Shown: positions 22,801 through 34,231 of the stretch, piece by piece
Layout of the letters: each line of letters opens with the position of its first letter
Position numbering within the stretch: the stretch's first letter is position 1
From: Perca fluviatilis
Lineage: Eukaryota; Chordata; Actinopteri; Perciformes; Percidae
Direction: 5' to 3'
Assembly (NCBI RefSeq): GCF_010015445.1
Contig: NC_053126.1
Location: 12,396,669 to 12,460,668, forward strand
Length of the DNA stretch: 64,000 nucleotides
Notes under the pieces: generated by a model
Databases searched by the model: none
What the model was told of the DNA's origin: nothing
What the model saw: only the letters and a program-made list of their open reading frames with translations
Made by a program: the position numbers and the translations under genes

Positions 22801-25800
22801 TACTCCATCCTCAGCCCCTGAACGACACATGCGCCTGGACAGAGAGCTGGAACGCCTGGGAGGAAGGAAGAGAGGAAGAGAAAGAGAAAAGAGAGAGAGA
22901 GAGAGAGAGAGAGAGAATTAGTATTGTATTTTGTTATACAATCAACACAAGAAAAATGTAAATTAACAAGACATGAATATCAAAGAGGTGCTTGGAACTG
23001 ACCCCACACTGCTGTCTGCTGAGACCGACCCACACATCTCCCTGCCCAGGCTGCGGCTGCGCTGGTAAGGCTGGCACTCGGCACTGCTGGAGCACAGGCC
23101 ATGCACCCTGAGGGCTGCCTCCCTTTCAATCTGCTCCTTAGTCTTAGGACTGGCATGGTGGTGGATGTAGTGGTGGTGGATGTGTTTTGTGCTCTGCCTG
23201 CTTACGAAGGTCCTGTTAGGCCCAAGGCCAGAGTGATAGCCCCTTGGTCAGGACTAGGGACAGAAGAACTGGAGGGCCCTGTCCTAACCAGGGCCTTGAT
23301 TCCAAAGCCTGTGCGCATGATGGGCCTGTGCTCTGGGGAGCTGGAGCGAGGCGAGTGGCGGATGACAGCGGGGGACTGGCAGCCGGGGGTCTTCAGGACG
23401 CGAGACAGGTGTTCGTCCAGAATTGCCTGGGGGTCCTCGTCAGAGGAGCCAGGGAGGAGGGTCAAGGGGTGGGGAGAGAGCTGGGGAGCACTTCCTAGGA
23501 TCTCGGAGTCTTCTTTTTCCTCCTCCTGGTAACAAGGCATACAAAAATCATCAACTGAGGAATAAAAATAAATAAAAACACCTTACAGTTGACTCCTCAA
23601 ATAAAAAATAAATAAAAAAAACCCCAATCTTCTACAAACCTCCTGAATCTGCTGCAGCTTCTCCTCCAGAGAGCTGAGGGTGTCCTGCTTTCTCTTCAGG
23701 CTCTCCAGGCGGGAGATGAGCTGAGCTGCAAACTGCGACGGCTCCATTGGGACCATCTCCTTGGGTGGACGGCAAGTACGCTTTAGGGAGAAGGAGATAC
23801 GTTAGCCACTGTATCGTGTGTCATCCCTCCATGACAAAAACGCCAAACCCTCCCCAACTTGGACAAAAGATATCCATACTCCTTTCCCCTCATCGGTCTA
23901 CATGTATGCATCGTTCTCCACCAGGGCCTGCTCCACCATTGGTGGTAGTGATCAGGGCACTCTCATAGGCACCCAGGGCTACGGGGGTTGTTTCAAGGGG
24001 TGGCAGGTCTTGTGTATGGTCATGCTGGGCTAGGCCTCGGCTGGTTCCCTCTGTCATCATCAGCAGGCCTCTTTAAAGTCAGCTCACTTCAAAGGCTTCC
24101 TCGTCAAATATCAAACACTCAGCGGGGGAAGAATGGGTGGTGGAGGGAGGGATGGAGGGATAGATAGATGGGAAGCAGTGGCTTTACATCTAGGAATAAA
24201 AGCCACATATCGACAGGGGGTGGAAGAGAACTCCAGGGAGGAAAGGATGATGGATTAAAAAAAAAATAAAAAATGGGAGAAGTTGAGATTCAGAGATGTG
24301 TGCTCGCAGGGGGAAGAGAAAGAGAAAATGAAGAGAGGGACGGATTGAAGGAAAGAGATAAAGGTGCCAAAAAGGATGAGAGATCAGAAAGGTTGAGGTA
24401 ATTTATCCCCCACCCCCTTGTCACACACTGGGCACCTTTGAGTTACAGTATAGTGACAGTATGAGAATGTGTGTGTGTGTGTGCGCATGCACACACATCT
24501 TAAATTATTAGCATTTTTGCACAGGGGCTTTCTTGATTTTTCTTCCTCTTTTTGTTTCTCCCATCCCTTTGTTGTAGGGATGAAGGGGAGAAAAGAGCGA
24601 GAAAAAGAGACACTGTCTGATGGAGCCTGGGGCTGGCGCACCATGGGAATGGAAGCCATCGCCAAAAATCTGACGGAAAAGCAAAACAAGAATAAAAGCG
24701 AAAATAAAGCGAAAAGGGGGACAGTTAGAGAAGAGTGACGTGAAGCAATCTGTGGATTTTTTCCCCCCTTATCCAAGCAACACTTGCTGCATGTCTCATA
24801 ATGTTGAGGAAAAAGGGGGTTACATCAAGTTTATTTCAACAAGCTGCTTCTGTTACTACGACTTCTGCAAGAGGTTTCCTGTTCTTCTGTCAAACTGAAG
24901 TTAGCCTTTCTTAAGCCTTAAGCTACAAACTCCCCCCTGACCCACTGAGAGCTCACATGACACGCTCAAACTCTTCCCTAAGATCCCTCACTTTTAGGGG
25001 AGGGGGTGCTGTGGAAAAAAGAAGAGAGAAAAAAAAAGGGGGCTCTGTTGGAAGTTGTCACTTTCCTGTGCGTTTGCCCCATTCATCCTTGGATCAAAGC
25101 GCTGTGTGTGCGTGCATGTGTGTGTGTGTGAATGTGTCTGAGTATCTGTGTTTTTGTTGGGAGCCGGGCTGATTTCAGCACCCTCGGGATAAAGCGGCAG
25201 AGATCTTCCTCATTTCTCCCTGTTCTCCATATTTACAGCATCGGTAGGGAAGAAAAACCCTGGTGTGTTCCGAGCGCTGCGGCGATAAACAGCTTAGAGA
25301 CCCCCCTCTGCTCCTGCAGACTTCAAGGAACCCTAATGGGGGTGTAGGTGACACCAAAGGTAGCGAGGGGGGCTTGTGTTTGTATGTGAATGTGCGCTTA
25401 TGTCAGAGTGTGCGTGCGTGTGCGCGTGTGTGTGTGTGTGTGTGTGTGTGTGGGAGGCTGGGTCTTTGACTTTACTCTTCAGATCTTTGCTGGTGTTGTT
25501 CAATTGAGAATGCCGAATACAGTTTGTGCGGTACTATTCATAGAACCAAGAGAGACCCGGAACAGAGGGTGGTATGGAAATTACACTGTGGGACCCAGGT
25601 TCAAAAAGACTTTGGAGCATGGGTTGTGTGTGTGTGGTTATGTGTGTGCGTGCGTGTGTGTGTGTACTTACAGGGAAAGCAGGCAGAGAGACTTGGCTGT
25701 TCATCCTCATGTTGCGCTGCATCTCCCTCTGTATCTGTTTCTTTGAGCCCAGTTTATACGGAGGAATGCCATCTCTGAGGGTGTACAGACAGATCACAAA

Positions 25801-28800
25801 AGGTCACTTACCCAATGAGATACATGATTTAAGACCAAACAGCCATTCAGGAAGAAGCTTATTAGCCAACAGGGTAGATCAAAACGCAGTTCAAGCAAGA
25901 ATAAATCTAATCAATTCATTATGCCATCCATTTTGTTTTTCATCTTTTAGACTCAATTTGAGAATAAAATAAATAAATAAAAAGTACTCCAAGGTTAATC
26001 ATATCAGCATTTCCGGTCTTGTTTGTGTATCGGAGCAAACCGGGTTACATGGTTTTGAGTGAGGTGGTAGAAGGTTTTGCTTGCCCTAGAAATGACACTA
26101 ATTTTCATCTCTGGCTTCAGCACAGAACTGGGCATCCTGCTGGCTATTTCCTTTCAACACTACACACAGTTTACAAAAAAAAAAAAAAACAACAACTCTG
26201 CAGTCACAGTGCACTCTGCTCTATGGGCTAGAAGTAGTGTCAGCATTAGCATTCCCCTACTGACTTTTCTGTTGAGGACACATTTTAGTTATCAGTTAGC
26301 ATTAGCAACTCATTATATTCATTCAAAGAGTTACTGCAGGACAGGACCCAAGGGTGTAACTAACCTGGTTAAATCCATCTGAGGGACTGAACGGCTGCCT
26401 GGCTAAAAAAATGTAATCAAACAACAAAAGCTCAAGCTTCAAACCGAAGCACTTGACAGTGTAAAACAGTGTCTTTTCTCCATGCTAAACAGCAGTTTCC
26501 TGGTGACCTAGCCTAACTGAGGAGCACTTTTCCACTTTTGCTTTGAAATGCCACAGTCATGCGCATAAGCAACCCTCCCGCCCCCCTCCCCTCCTCCCAA
26601 TCTTCATTTGGCAAGCGCAGCCAGCCTCTGATCTCCGCACATCAAAAGGCTGGTTTGTAAGATAAGGTAATGTTTGAAGTCTGCGCAGCTGCATTCCCCA
26701 GCGTCCAAGCAAATCCATAAATAAGATATAAGCAAAAATCCCCCTCCAGCACTCGCTTTCTCTTCCCACCCAACCGCCTCGTCCCCGTTGCTTTTTCCCT
26801 CTTTTATTCTTTTCTTTATCTGTAAATGAGATTCAAATGTTTATGGGTCCTTTTAACTGACCTAAAGAGCGGCAGATATTCTGATCAAGGCCAGAGTGGG
26901 CAGGAATTTCGGTGTGTGGGGGTTGTGTCCCTGTGGCCAGGGCTTTATAACGGCACTGGGCAAAGTACAGCAGAATAGGACTATATGGGCCTCGGCCTCT
27001 TTGAAGCATGGCCGTCTAGAGATATGCCAGAGCAGAAGACCCGGTTATAAAAAAAAAAAAAAAAAAAAAAAACTCTTTATAACTGCCATATTTATGTGTA
27101 GCCCAGGCCACTGGTTGCACTGAACATCAGTGTCTCAGTCTTTAGCTTGGTCATGATTAACCTTGCCGCTTCAGTGACATCATCCATATACTGTAGGCCT
27201 CGACGCGGCCCATGTGAGATGAGGTAAAGAGGAACTTGCACCAAGATTTTTCTGCTTTCTGTCCAAAAACCAGCTGACCTGAGCGCTCTTGGCCTTGAGC
27301 TGTGCACCATGCAATGACTTCATAGTACCCTGTCACCGAGACACGTGATTACGCCAAGTAATCCGTATGAAGAACGAGGCCCGAGGCACGTACACAGATA
27401 AGCACAAACCACATGTGGATAGAGGCATAACGCTCGTGCATTATTTCTATGCTGAAACGACTAGCCAATTCCTTGATTAGTCAACCCAGAGGTGGTTAAT
27501 CAACAACAGTTTTGAAAATTGACTAACCATTTACGACATTTAGCAAGCGAAAGTGCCAAACATTTGCTCATTTTCGGGATGCTGACAAATTAATTTCTTT
27601 GCTGCTTTTCTACATTTCATTGTACATTTTATATTTTGGATTTTTGGTCAGACAAAACATTTTAACATGGAATCTCACAACTTGTGACATTTTTGAGACT
27701 GAGATGGAATATAGTAATAACTAGATAGAGAAACTTACCACTAGTTGCAACACTACTTTGTGACACTCTTACCAACAGTGTCAACTTGATGCACTAAATG
27801 TAAAGCCTCTATACCTCATTCCCATGTATCAACTCACAAAGTCTCTCTTCGTTTACAGAATAATGTTAAAATATATAATTGTAACTATAATTATAACAGT
27901 GTCGTTAAAAAAAAATATGCAAGGATGGAACCTAACTCATGCCTTATCCTTGCTGCTCCAGGGTATCTTTAAGTGTTTTCAAGGGGCCATAATTCACCCA
28001 CACCCACATGGTTAATATTCACTTACACACTGCTGTCAGTCACAGACATGGCATCGTCGGTCAAGGCGTCACTGGAAACCTCGCTGTCATTGGTGCTGCT
28101 GACGGGGGCAAAAGAGCCCACATGGCAGGGGTTGATCGAGTCTCCTCTCTTGTATGATCTGGAGAGGTTACAACAACAGAAATCAGATTAATCCTAACAC
28201 AACACTATGAAACAGTATCCAACAGGTGGGTGACATTCCGTATGTATTTCACATATGTTAAGGATCAAGAAAGGTTGTATCTTCCGAGGTTTTAATGACA
28301 TTAAGAGGAAGAAGTGATTCATGTGTTCAATAGTTGCTACCAATAACAACTAATGAATGAATGGGACCGGCTACTCTGGTGACTGGCAGGCTCCAGCATT
28401 CAAATACAAGTTCATCTGCACTGGGAGAGCTGTGGTTTGCAGCATTTATGCCCACAATTTCTCTTTCCATTTCTCTCATTCACACTCACTCTTTCCTCAG
28501 CATGCATCTCCCGCTGTGCATGCATTCTTGCCATGGTACAGGAGGAGGAGAAAGGGGGGAGAGACCAAAAGAGTGGGGAAAAAAAAAAAAAAGTATAGAG
28601 CGGAAGCATGAGAGTGTGTCAGAGAAGGAAAGAAAGGGGAGAGGAAAAAAAAAAAAGGGGGCTCTTCATGTGGGAGAGACCCAGCAGGACTAAAGCTGTA
28701 GGCCCCCAGCTCCAGGCTGACCTTCAGAGGGGCTTGCAAAGAGTCAGGTATTTAACACAGCTGGCCTTGCATTCTTCCCTCCCTGCCTCTCTCTCTCCCC

Positions 28801-30838
28801 TCATTTATCCTTTCTCCTCCCTTTCTTTCATGAGGTGCACTCGCCCTTCCCACTACCTCTCCCTCTCTCCCCTTTTCGCTCCCTTTCCCCTCATTTTCGC
28901 TCCAAAAGCATGCCTTGTAGTCCCCATCCCTGAGTTTTCAAAAAAGGTAAAAAAAGCTAAAAGTGGAGAAGGCAGGGGGCAAAGCAGCAAAAGAGGAAAT
29001 CAGAGGAGAATTGATGCTAATGAGAAAAGAGGGAAGGAGAGATTGAGAGGGTTTGGGTGGTGGGGAGGTGGATGTTGATTCTGTACTGTAGCTGCTGCCG
29101 TTCAGGGTTTGTTTTCAATAAGTCAGATGAGAAGAAGAGGTGAGGAGAGGGAAGCGGAAAAGGGAGAAATGGGTTCCACATGTTTTGAATCTGTAAGGTG
29201 ACAAAGGGGCTTCATGTCAAAAGAGGACTATTCTTTCACTTTAAGCAACAAGCACCCCACTGTAGGAAAGTCCCCTCCACGCCGATCGTCGCACACAAGC
29301 TGTCAATCCATGTGGCCCAAAGCAGGTAGCTGTCAGTTTACTTAGCCTGTCCTACTCATAAAAAGGTGAGATCTGAGCAACTTCAGTGTCCCATTATCTA
29401 TGGCAACATCACAAGATGTCTCCATGTTGGGACTTCTATTTAAAACATTAATTCTATTGGTCCATAAAAGCCCTCTTTTTTTTGTGAACTTTGATTTGAC
29501 TCTTTTACTAAAAATGGGCAGGCAGAGCTCGAAAGGACATAAGCATCAAAATGAAGCTACGAAAAACATACATTTCAAAGTGCCTTCTATATATCTGCTA
29601 TAGATTTATATCGCTGCCAAAGGCTTGAGGGCAGTGTGGTACAGGAGGAGGCATAGCATAACAATGTCATCATCTATTATTTGATGGCTGGGGCCAGAGC
29701 CAGCCACGCTCTGTGAACTTTTCCGTGGAAGACGATCCCTCATTCTGCTGAACTATTTCAAAGCCCCGGAAATCCAGGCGAGCGCCAGCAGAGGGCTGCT
29801 GCTGATGGTGATGTTGAGAGGGGCCATAGAGCCAGGGAGTGAAATATAGACTGAGTTTTCTACAAATTTAAAAAGGAAACCCTGAAGTAATTAGGAGGGG
29901 GAAACATGTTGCACTTTTACGCATGACAAGAAGGTGTCTAGTTGCTTGTAATGTGGACTTTTATTAATGCGCAGCATGGCTTCTAAGCTAAACCGTTTAA
30001 AAAAAAAAAAAAAGGTGTTGCAACCATACCTGTATCCTCTTTCCATCACCTCCACCGCCCTCATGGACACGGTGGTCCTCTGCGCCTTCGCCGACAATCC
30101 AACCAGCGCTTTGGCTTTGAAATCACAATTCCACTCCTCCTCTTCATTGAGCGTGGGCAGGTATCCACATACAACTTTCAGGTCACCCAATCCGTTCGAG
30201 CTGACGTGATTCGGGTTTTCTCCCCCAGTCCTCACGTACTCGAGGTAAATGTCAGAGGTCAGAAACATCTGGTACGCGTTCTCCTCCATGTTGGTTTGGA
30301 TCTCCGTCTGCGCCTGGTCGAACATCGCGGAGTCTATGTGTTGCTTCTTGACATTATCCCGTATGAAGGTTTTAGTCGCCGGCTTGAGCTGTTTGGCGAC
30401 AATGCTGTCGTTTTCGATGTAGCGCTTGTAAATTGCTTTGGCGACTCTCTGCGTTTTGGTATCCTTGAGGTCCATTTGCCTAAAGCCATTGCAGGCAAAC
30501 CAAAAGTCTAAAGTGTCGACACATTTCTCTCGCTCCAGGAATGTCCTAAAAAGAAGAGCGCCGTCCTGGTCCCCGAGGAGAGAGTGCAAAGACTTTGTCC
30601 ACCGGGAAAGCGGCGAGTCCGGGGAGGCACTCCCCTCTGGCTCCCCAAGACCATCCTCGTTCCTCCTCGCCGAGGATCCCGGAGAGCCGAGCAAAACCGA
30701 TTTGGGGGGTTCCACGGGTTTCATCACTGCGAGTTTGCCGGGGTAGCAGGGCGCCTCGCCCTCCTCCCCCGGCACCGGGGGTCGAGGAGCATCTTCTCGG
30801 AAACTACTGGCGATATGGTCCATAAGCGCCCGGCTCAT
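18303..30838 (-). CDS. axin2: Axin2 (conductin), whole coding span, 10 coding exons
   Basis: Axin2 is the cytoplasmic scaffold of the beta-catenin destruction complex and a Wnt-induced feedback inhibitor. It holds APC, GSK3, CK1 and beta-catenin together. The exons encode, in order: a tankyrase-binding [10 protein letters not shown] motif (residues ~20-28), the APC-binding RGS domain (~81-203), the GSK3-binding helix (~352-375), the beta-catenin-binding helix [14 protein letters not shown] (~420-435), a His-rich linker, and a C-terminal DIX domain (~750-834). All ten coding exons were placed by GT-AG sites and phase. The total is 2504 nt as written, or 2505 nt (834 codons plus stop) with one base added in exon 6; human AXIN2 has 843 residues. 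A frameshift in exon 6 breaks the frame in this assembly. Axin1 is the alternative, but the N terminus, [12 protein letters not shown] RGS and exon sizes fit Axin2. Introns hold only simple repeats and unassigned sequence. Confidence 0.97.
19821..19853. repeat. (CT)n microsatellite in axin2 intron 10
   Basis: About 15 CT units. The 2.8-kb intron between exons 10 and 11 otherwise shows only poly-A/T and short GT runs (about 19110-19132) and nothing I recognise as an element. Confidence 0.9.
20958..20998. repeat. (CTC)n-like trinucleotide tract
   Basis: Fourteen CTC-type units with single changes to GTC and TGC, in intron 10 close to exon 10. On the transcribed strand it is GAG-rich. Confidence 0.85.
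21203..21352 (-). CDS. axin2: axin2 exon 10: first half of DIX domain
   Basis: 150 nt, phase 2 to 2. Acceptor CTTTCAG|GTTGAAG, donor CTACAG|GTGTGT. It encodes [20 protein letters not shown] and [20 protein letters not shown] then LRKKGNYR. This is the start of the DIX domain, which polymerises head to tail and binds Dishevelled. Confidence 0.97.
22105..22239 (-). CDS. axin2: axin2 exon 9 (donor uncertain)
   Basis: 135 nt if the donor is GAAGA|GTACGA, which is the only nearby GT that keeps phase 2 for exon 10. Acceptor CTTCCCAG|GCATTCC. It encodes [15 protein letters not shown] and a Pro/Ser/Leu-rich linker ending SPGLQSEE. A stronger-looking donor, CCAGG|GTGAAG, 83 bases upstream would break the frame. 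The matching mammalian exon is 96 nt and weakly conserved, so similarity gives little help. Confidence 0.75.
22362..22577 (-). CDS. axin2: axin2 exon 8
   Basis: 216 nt, phase 2 to 2. Acceptor CCTTGCAG|TAACCAG, donor CAAAG|GTACCA. The closer CAG at 22571-22573 would give the wrong frame. It encodes [13 protein letters not shown], a Gly/His linker, then the near-invariant block [20 protein letters not shown] followed by [15 protein letters not shown]. Confidence 0.95.
22688..22855 (-). CDS. axin2: axin2 exon 7
   Basis: 168 nt, phase 2 to 2. Acceptor CTCCCAG|GCGTTC, donor CACAG|GTAAGC. It encodes RSSSLSRRM and, near the end, [20 protein letters not shown], the counterpart of mammalian QDVWQWMLESERQSKPK. 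A GA microsatellite lies right behind the acceptor at 22890-22917. Confidence 0.94.
22890..22917. repeat. (GA)n microsatellite next to axin2 exon 7
   Basis: About 14 GA units on the plus strand. On the transcribed strand this is a CT tract that extends the pyrimidine tract of the exon 7 acceptor. Confidence 0.85.
23003..23525 (-). CDS. axin2: axin2 exon 6: beta-catenin-binding helix and His-rich linker (frameshifted)
   Basis: 523 nt as written. Acceptor TTACCAG|GAGGAGG, donor GTGGG|GTCAGT. The first part reads [12 protein letters not shown] and [20 protein letters not shown], the beta-catenin-binding helix. The second part reads [20 protein letters not shown], the conserved His-rich segment. 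The two parts are in different frames. The first frame meets TAA at 23199-23201; the second is closed upstream by TGA at 23248-23250. One missing base in 23202-23250, most simply in the G4 run at 23240-23243, restores both the reading frame and the phase required by exon 7. In mammals this region is a single uninterrupted exon. Confidence 0.93.
23640..23780 (-). CDS. axin2: axin2 exon 5: GSK3-binding helix
   Basis: 141 nt, phase 0 to 0. Acceptor CTAAAG|CGTACT, donor CAGGAG|GTTTGT. It encodes [20 protein letters not shown], then [20 protein letters not shown] and a short coiled-coil tail. The [14 protein letters not shown] stretch is the amphipathic helix that docks on GSK3. Confidence 0.95.
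25411..25452. repeat. (GT)n microsatellite in axin2 intron 4
   Basis: Interrupted GTGC units grading into about 14 GT units. The introns around exon 4 otherwise contain only unassigned sequence. Confidence 0.85.
25672..25774 (-). CDS. axin2: axin2 exon 4
   Basis: 103 nt. Acceptor CCTCAG|AGATGG, donor TTCCCT|GTAAGT. It encodes [20 protein letters not shown] through VSLPAFP, a highly conserved Axin segment preceding the GSK3 site. The donor opens directly onto a GT-rich tract in the intron. Confidence 0.95.
27049..27071. repeat. Poly(A) tract
   Basis: 23 consecutive A in axin2 intron 3. No target duplication was found that would make it the tail of a retroposon. Confidence 0.8.
28027..28158 (-). 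CDS. axin2: axin2 exon 3
   Basis: 132 nt, phase 2 to phase 2. Acceptor CTCCAG|ATCATAC, donor AGTGT|GTAAGT. It encodes [20 protein letters not shown] and then a Ser/Asp-rich segment ending [10 protein letters not shown], matching the Axin2 linker after the RGS domain that contains phospho-acceptor serines. Confidence 0.95.
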
Positions 30839-30842
30839 GGCT
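30030..30842 (-). CDS. axin2: axin2 exon 2: start codon and RGS domain
   Basis: The acceptor CCTTCAG|AG, behind a long pyrimidine tract, lies four bases before ATG at 30838. The donor is TACAG|GTATGG. It encodes residues 1-269 and two bases of codon 270 (809 coding nt). It carries [18 protein letters not shown] (conserved N-terminal tankyrase-binding motif), then [12 protein letters not shown], and a complete RGS domain from [15 protein letters not shown] to [14 protein letters not shown]. The RGS domain binds the SAMP repeats of APC. The tail [16 protein letters not shown] is typical of Axins. The first ATG was chosen because the exon begins only four bases upstream. Confidence 0.97.
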
Positions 30843-31223
30843 CTGAAGGCAGCAGGAGAGAGAGCCCGTGTGTTGTTCGCCTCCTCTGAGCTTCTACTGT
30901 AATCTCCTCACTCTCTGGTGTCAGCGGGGGGGGCTTCTCTGTGGCTGCCCGTCTTCTCTCTGAAACACACAGTATTGATCTAATCACAACCAGATCCGCG
31001 CCAACTTCAAAGGGAGAGAGACGCAGTAAGAGTCTTTTCAGACCCTCTCTGACTTCTACAGAAAAATACAGCCTAGTTCACAGAAATAAAAGGGGAAGAA
31101 AAAAAAATGTGAGAAAACGCTGCAGCAGCATTACATAAACAGCATTTCTTCACATCTCAAAACTGGAATGTGATTTCTACCGATGCGCTATTGGTTAAAT
31201 TTTACAAGAATTTAACAGTGATT

Positions 31224-31244
31224 TTTTCTCTCTCTCTCTCTCTC
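31224..31244. repeat. (CT)n run in axin2 intron 1
   Basis: Ten CT units after a T-rich stretch. No other structured feature was seen in the rest of intron 1 apart from the TCF-type motifs. Confidence 0.8.
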
Positions 31245-32452
31245 ACATGTACAGTCGAGCAGAAACCACCTGAGCGAACCGAATGTCTGAACTGAATCTA
31301 CATCATCTTCCCCTTTTCACCAGAAGTAGCATAGTAATCACACGTAGCATATGTCAAGCGGGGCTATAAACTGATCACCATTAAGAATTAGCCTAGTCAT
31401 TATCCTTCCAAACGGACACGGCTTTATTAAAGCTTCCAGATCCATCACACCTGGTGTCAGGGTTGCAGCCTGACTGCCTGCTGCAGAATGTAAGCACATG
31501 TCTTTCTACCATCCCCTGCCACTTTCCCATTTCTGGGGCAGTCATTTCTACGTCTCAACATCTCATCACAGGCGACTAAAATCACGTCAAATTGAGCCTC
31601 CCCGCGAGTACCTGTAGGATATTGATGTGGGACGAACTCGGAGAGATCGAAAAACGTGACCACAATAGTTAATGGAGTTAACCGGCTGCAGCTGGCTTCT
31701 GTGTTTGGTGTACTACTACAGCAGCTTTAACACGCTCAAATGTTTCAAACGTCCAGCTATCTCTTGTCCCATTACCGCACAGATTTAAGAGCAGTTTGTT
31801 ACGGATGATCGCTTAATTGTTTCAACACCGGAAAGCATCACTGTTACAGTGTATCGGCGGCTGATGTGCAACGCTGCATATGTCACTTGTATCGCTGACA
31901 AACTGTTACATTGCTCAAGTGTTTAACTTGTCAGTGACCGTAGAGAAGCAGCTCCGGACACTTGCTCTAAAGCTTCCCATGCTAAATCTTTCAGGATACT
32001 TTTCGAAAAAAATAAATAAATAAGCAACCCTTCAAAATTACATTCAAAGCGACCGCGTACATTACAACCCCACTCACTGTCACGTAGTCTTTCAAAAAGG
32101 TTCTTAAATGTTGCACTTAAGGCGAAAAACAACTTCTCTTTAACGTCCAATCCCAAGTACACCAAAGTCTCAGATCTTGTGGGGGGGGGGGGAGGAATTC
32201 CACAAAAGAAACGAGCTAGTCTACTACTAAATGTTCTACTTTAAACTTTAAATATGGATCTAACAATATCGAATCGAATATTAAATGAATAATGCATAAA
32301 CGATTTTTTTTTTTGGGGGGGGAGGGAGTCTTTTTAACTTAAGAAAAGCGGTTCCTTTTCCCTTGAACAATACTTCAAAGGCGAGTCAACAGCACATCAA
32401 AGGGAACTCTAATGGGGGCCAGTTTGAGGAGGCACATACTCTTGTAACTTAC

Positions 32453-32700
32453 CATCGATCCACGAGTTCTCCTTAAATTAAACTCCAGTTGTTGAAGTTT
32501 TATCCACCAAAAAAAGTGCGTATAATCCACAGTCCTCGTCTCAGCAACGCATCCACATACAGTCCGTTCAGGTTTGAGTCGGTTTACGGAGAAAAAAAGG
32601 CACACGAGAGGAAAAAAATACCGCTTTTCTCCCTCCTTCTTCTCTCTTCCCTATGGTTTCAGGCTGCCATGCTGCACGGTAGGTCTCTCCTGTAGGCGAC
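32453..32700 (-). other. axin2: axin2 exon 1, non-coding (5' limit approximate)
   Basis: A strong donor, CGATG|GTAAGT on the minus strand (intron starts at 32452), ends a stretch with no long open frame, as in mammals where AXIN2 exon 1 is untranslated. It would splice to the acceptor just before the ATG of exon 2, giving a ~1.6-kb first intron. I cannot see the transcription start; 32700 is a guess from composition. Confidence 0.55.
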
Positions 32701-32999
32701 TCCAACACCAACTGAGCCGACAGGCTGGAGCAGCGCACTTCAAAGTAAGGAACCTACCGCCGGGTCCCGACAGCTGCATAAAAAACAATTGCAGCTTGAT
32801 GCCTCCGAAAAAAGAAAAAAACAAGACAAGTGTCGGAGCTGCCCAGATACGTTGCAATCACTCTGAGTGAAACATATTTTAAGGGTTGGTCGGTTTATTT
32901 TCCAGCCCCGCGAGCTTTTTGCCACGTTTTACCAATCTTTTCCCACATCACCCTAGTTGAAGCTACATAGTAAGGACCTTATCAAAGACAAGCAATCTT

Positions 33000-34231
33000 G
33001 AGCCAACTCCCCGAGGCTTTGGAGCGTAAGAAGTAACTGATCTGCCGCCCCAATAGCATTATCGCTACAATCCCTCTGTTGCTACATAAACTTTAAAGAC
33101 GCAGAGATCCTTTTTTTTTTCAAGTGCCGCATAGTTTTTGAGATTGACCTATTAGAGACCTGGGGATGCACAATGCGCGCATCGAATGGCACGTTCATAT
33201 CCTCATATACAGTTTTGGTCACATTACAAGAAGACAATAGTCCAGGAGAATAATTAAACTATGATTTTTATTCCCCTTAAGACTCTATTTGGAAGGCATA
33301 GGGGCACAGATGTGTCCGTCCTGCAGGACTCAAAGACTTGCTGAAGAAAACTTCAGCAGGACAAGTCTTCTACATTACGCTTAACCCCTAGACATTTAAA
33401 ATAAGACACTTTAATTATCCACATACCATTCACATACAACATGTTGCAATAGGAAATCAAATCATAGTGCTGTGCATCACTCCACAGCTCCTACCAGTGG
33501 CAATAAGGGCACATGGTGCTGTGCATGCATGCACACCTGATTAAAACATCTGTTCACCAAGGATAAGTTCCCTGAAGGATGTTATCATATCATTTAAGCA
33601 ACAGAAGAATTACTCCCCTCTGCAGCTCTGACAGTACAGCTTTCTGCTTTGTGCATACCACTTAACTGCAGCAGATAACACAAAAAGGAGTGAAAAGTCC
33701 ATAGATAGACCAGACATTCACTATACATCCTTTCACTGGTCTGACTGAGAGGTGTTGTTGAGATACAGGCAGTAGTGGACATTTTAATCCGTACTGGACT
33801 AGCTACAGACAGTGATGACTAGTGTTTATAGAACAGAGTCAATTGTGTTTTGGATATGGCTTTAGTGTTCAAATGAGCCACCACAGGAGAGACCCTTTGT
33901 ACAAGATGGCTATATTCTTGAAAGGGACAGTAGGTGTCTGAGTTTCCCTTGTTGTCTCAGTGGACATTCAAAAAGTACAGTACAAAGACTTTGATCAGCC
34001 TGTTTGCTAAAGGTGCTGTGAAACCTTCTCCCTTGATGCCTCGCTTCCTATCGAGGTGAAGAGGCCATGATGACTAAGGTATTACTCATCATTCAAAGGC
34101 CACTTTATCGCCTTCAAATTCTGCACGCTCACATCCTGGACAAAAACATCCCCAATGTGTCTGCATCAAATGTACTGTCCCAGCAAAACTTTAACAGCAG
34201 TAATTGCAAAGCAGAAATAACTGTGGTGTTT
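33000..34231. other. Intergenic, distal axin2 upstream region
   Basis: No exon recognised. One further CTTTGAT motif lies at 33989-33995. No clear repeats. Confidence 0.4.

Larger units (their letters stand above)
31006..32987. promoter_or_regulatory. axin2: Cluster of TCF/LEF-type motifs around axin2 exon 1
   Basis: The motif WTCAAAG (complement CTTTGAW) occurs at 31006-31012, 32043-32049, 32374-32380, 32396-32402, 32739-32745 and 32981-32987. These span the first intron, first exon and proximal promoter. A 7-base motif with one two-fold position is expected about once per 4 kb on two strands, so six in 2 kb is an excess. Axin2 is an established direct Wnt/beta-catenin target with functional TCF sites in the promoter and first intron in mammals. 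Whether these particular sites work is inference. Confidence 0.6.

Noticed and set aside
23202..23525. A small intron within axin2 exon 6 to explain the frame change
   Set aside because: No donor-acceptor pair of plausible size keeps both conserved blocks in frame, and the homologous mammalian region is a single exon. A missing base is simpler.
30206..30889. Plus-strand frames of ~100 codons opposite axin2 exon 2
   Set aside because: They are shadows of a GC-rich coding exon on the other strand.
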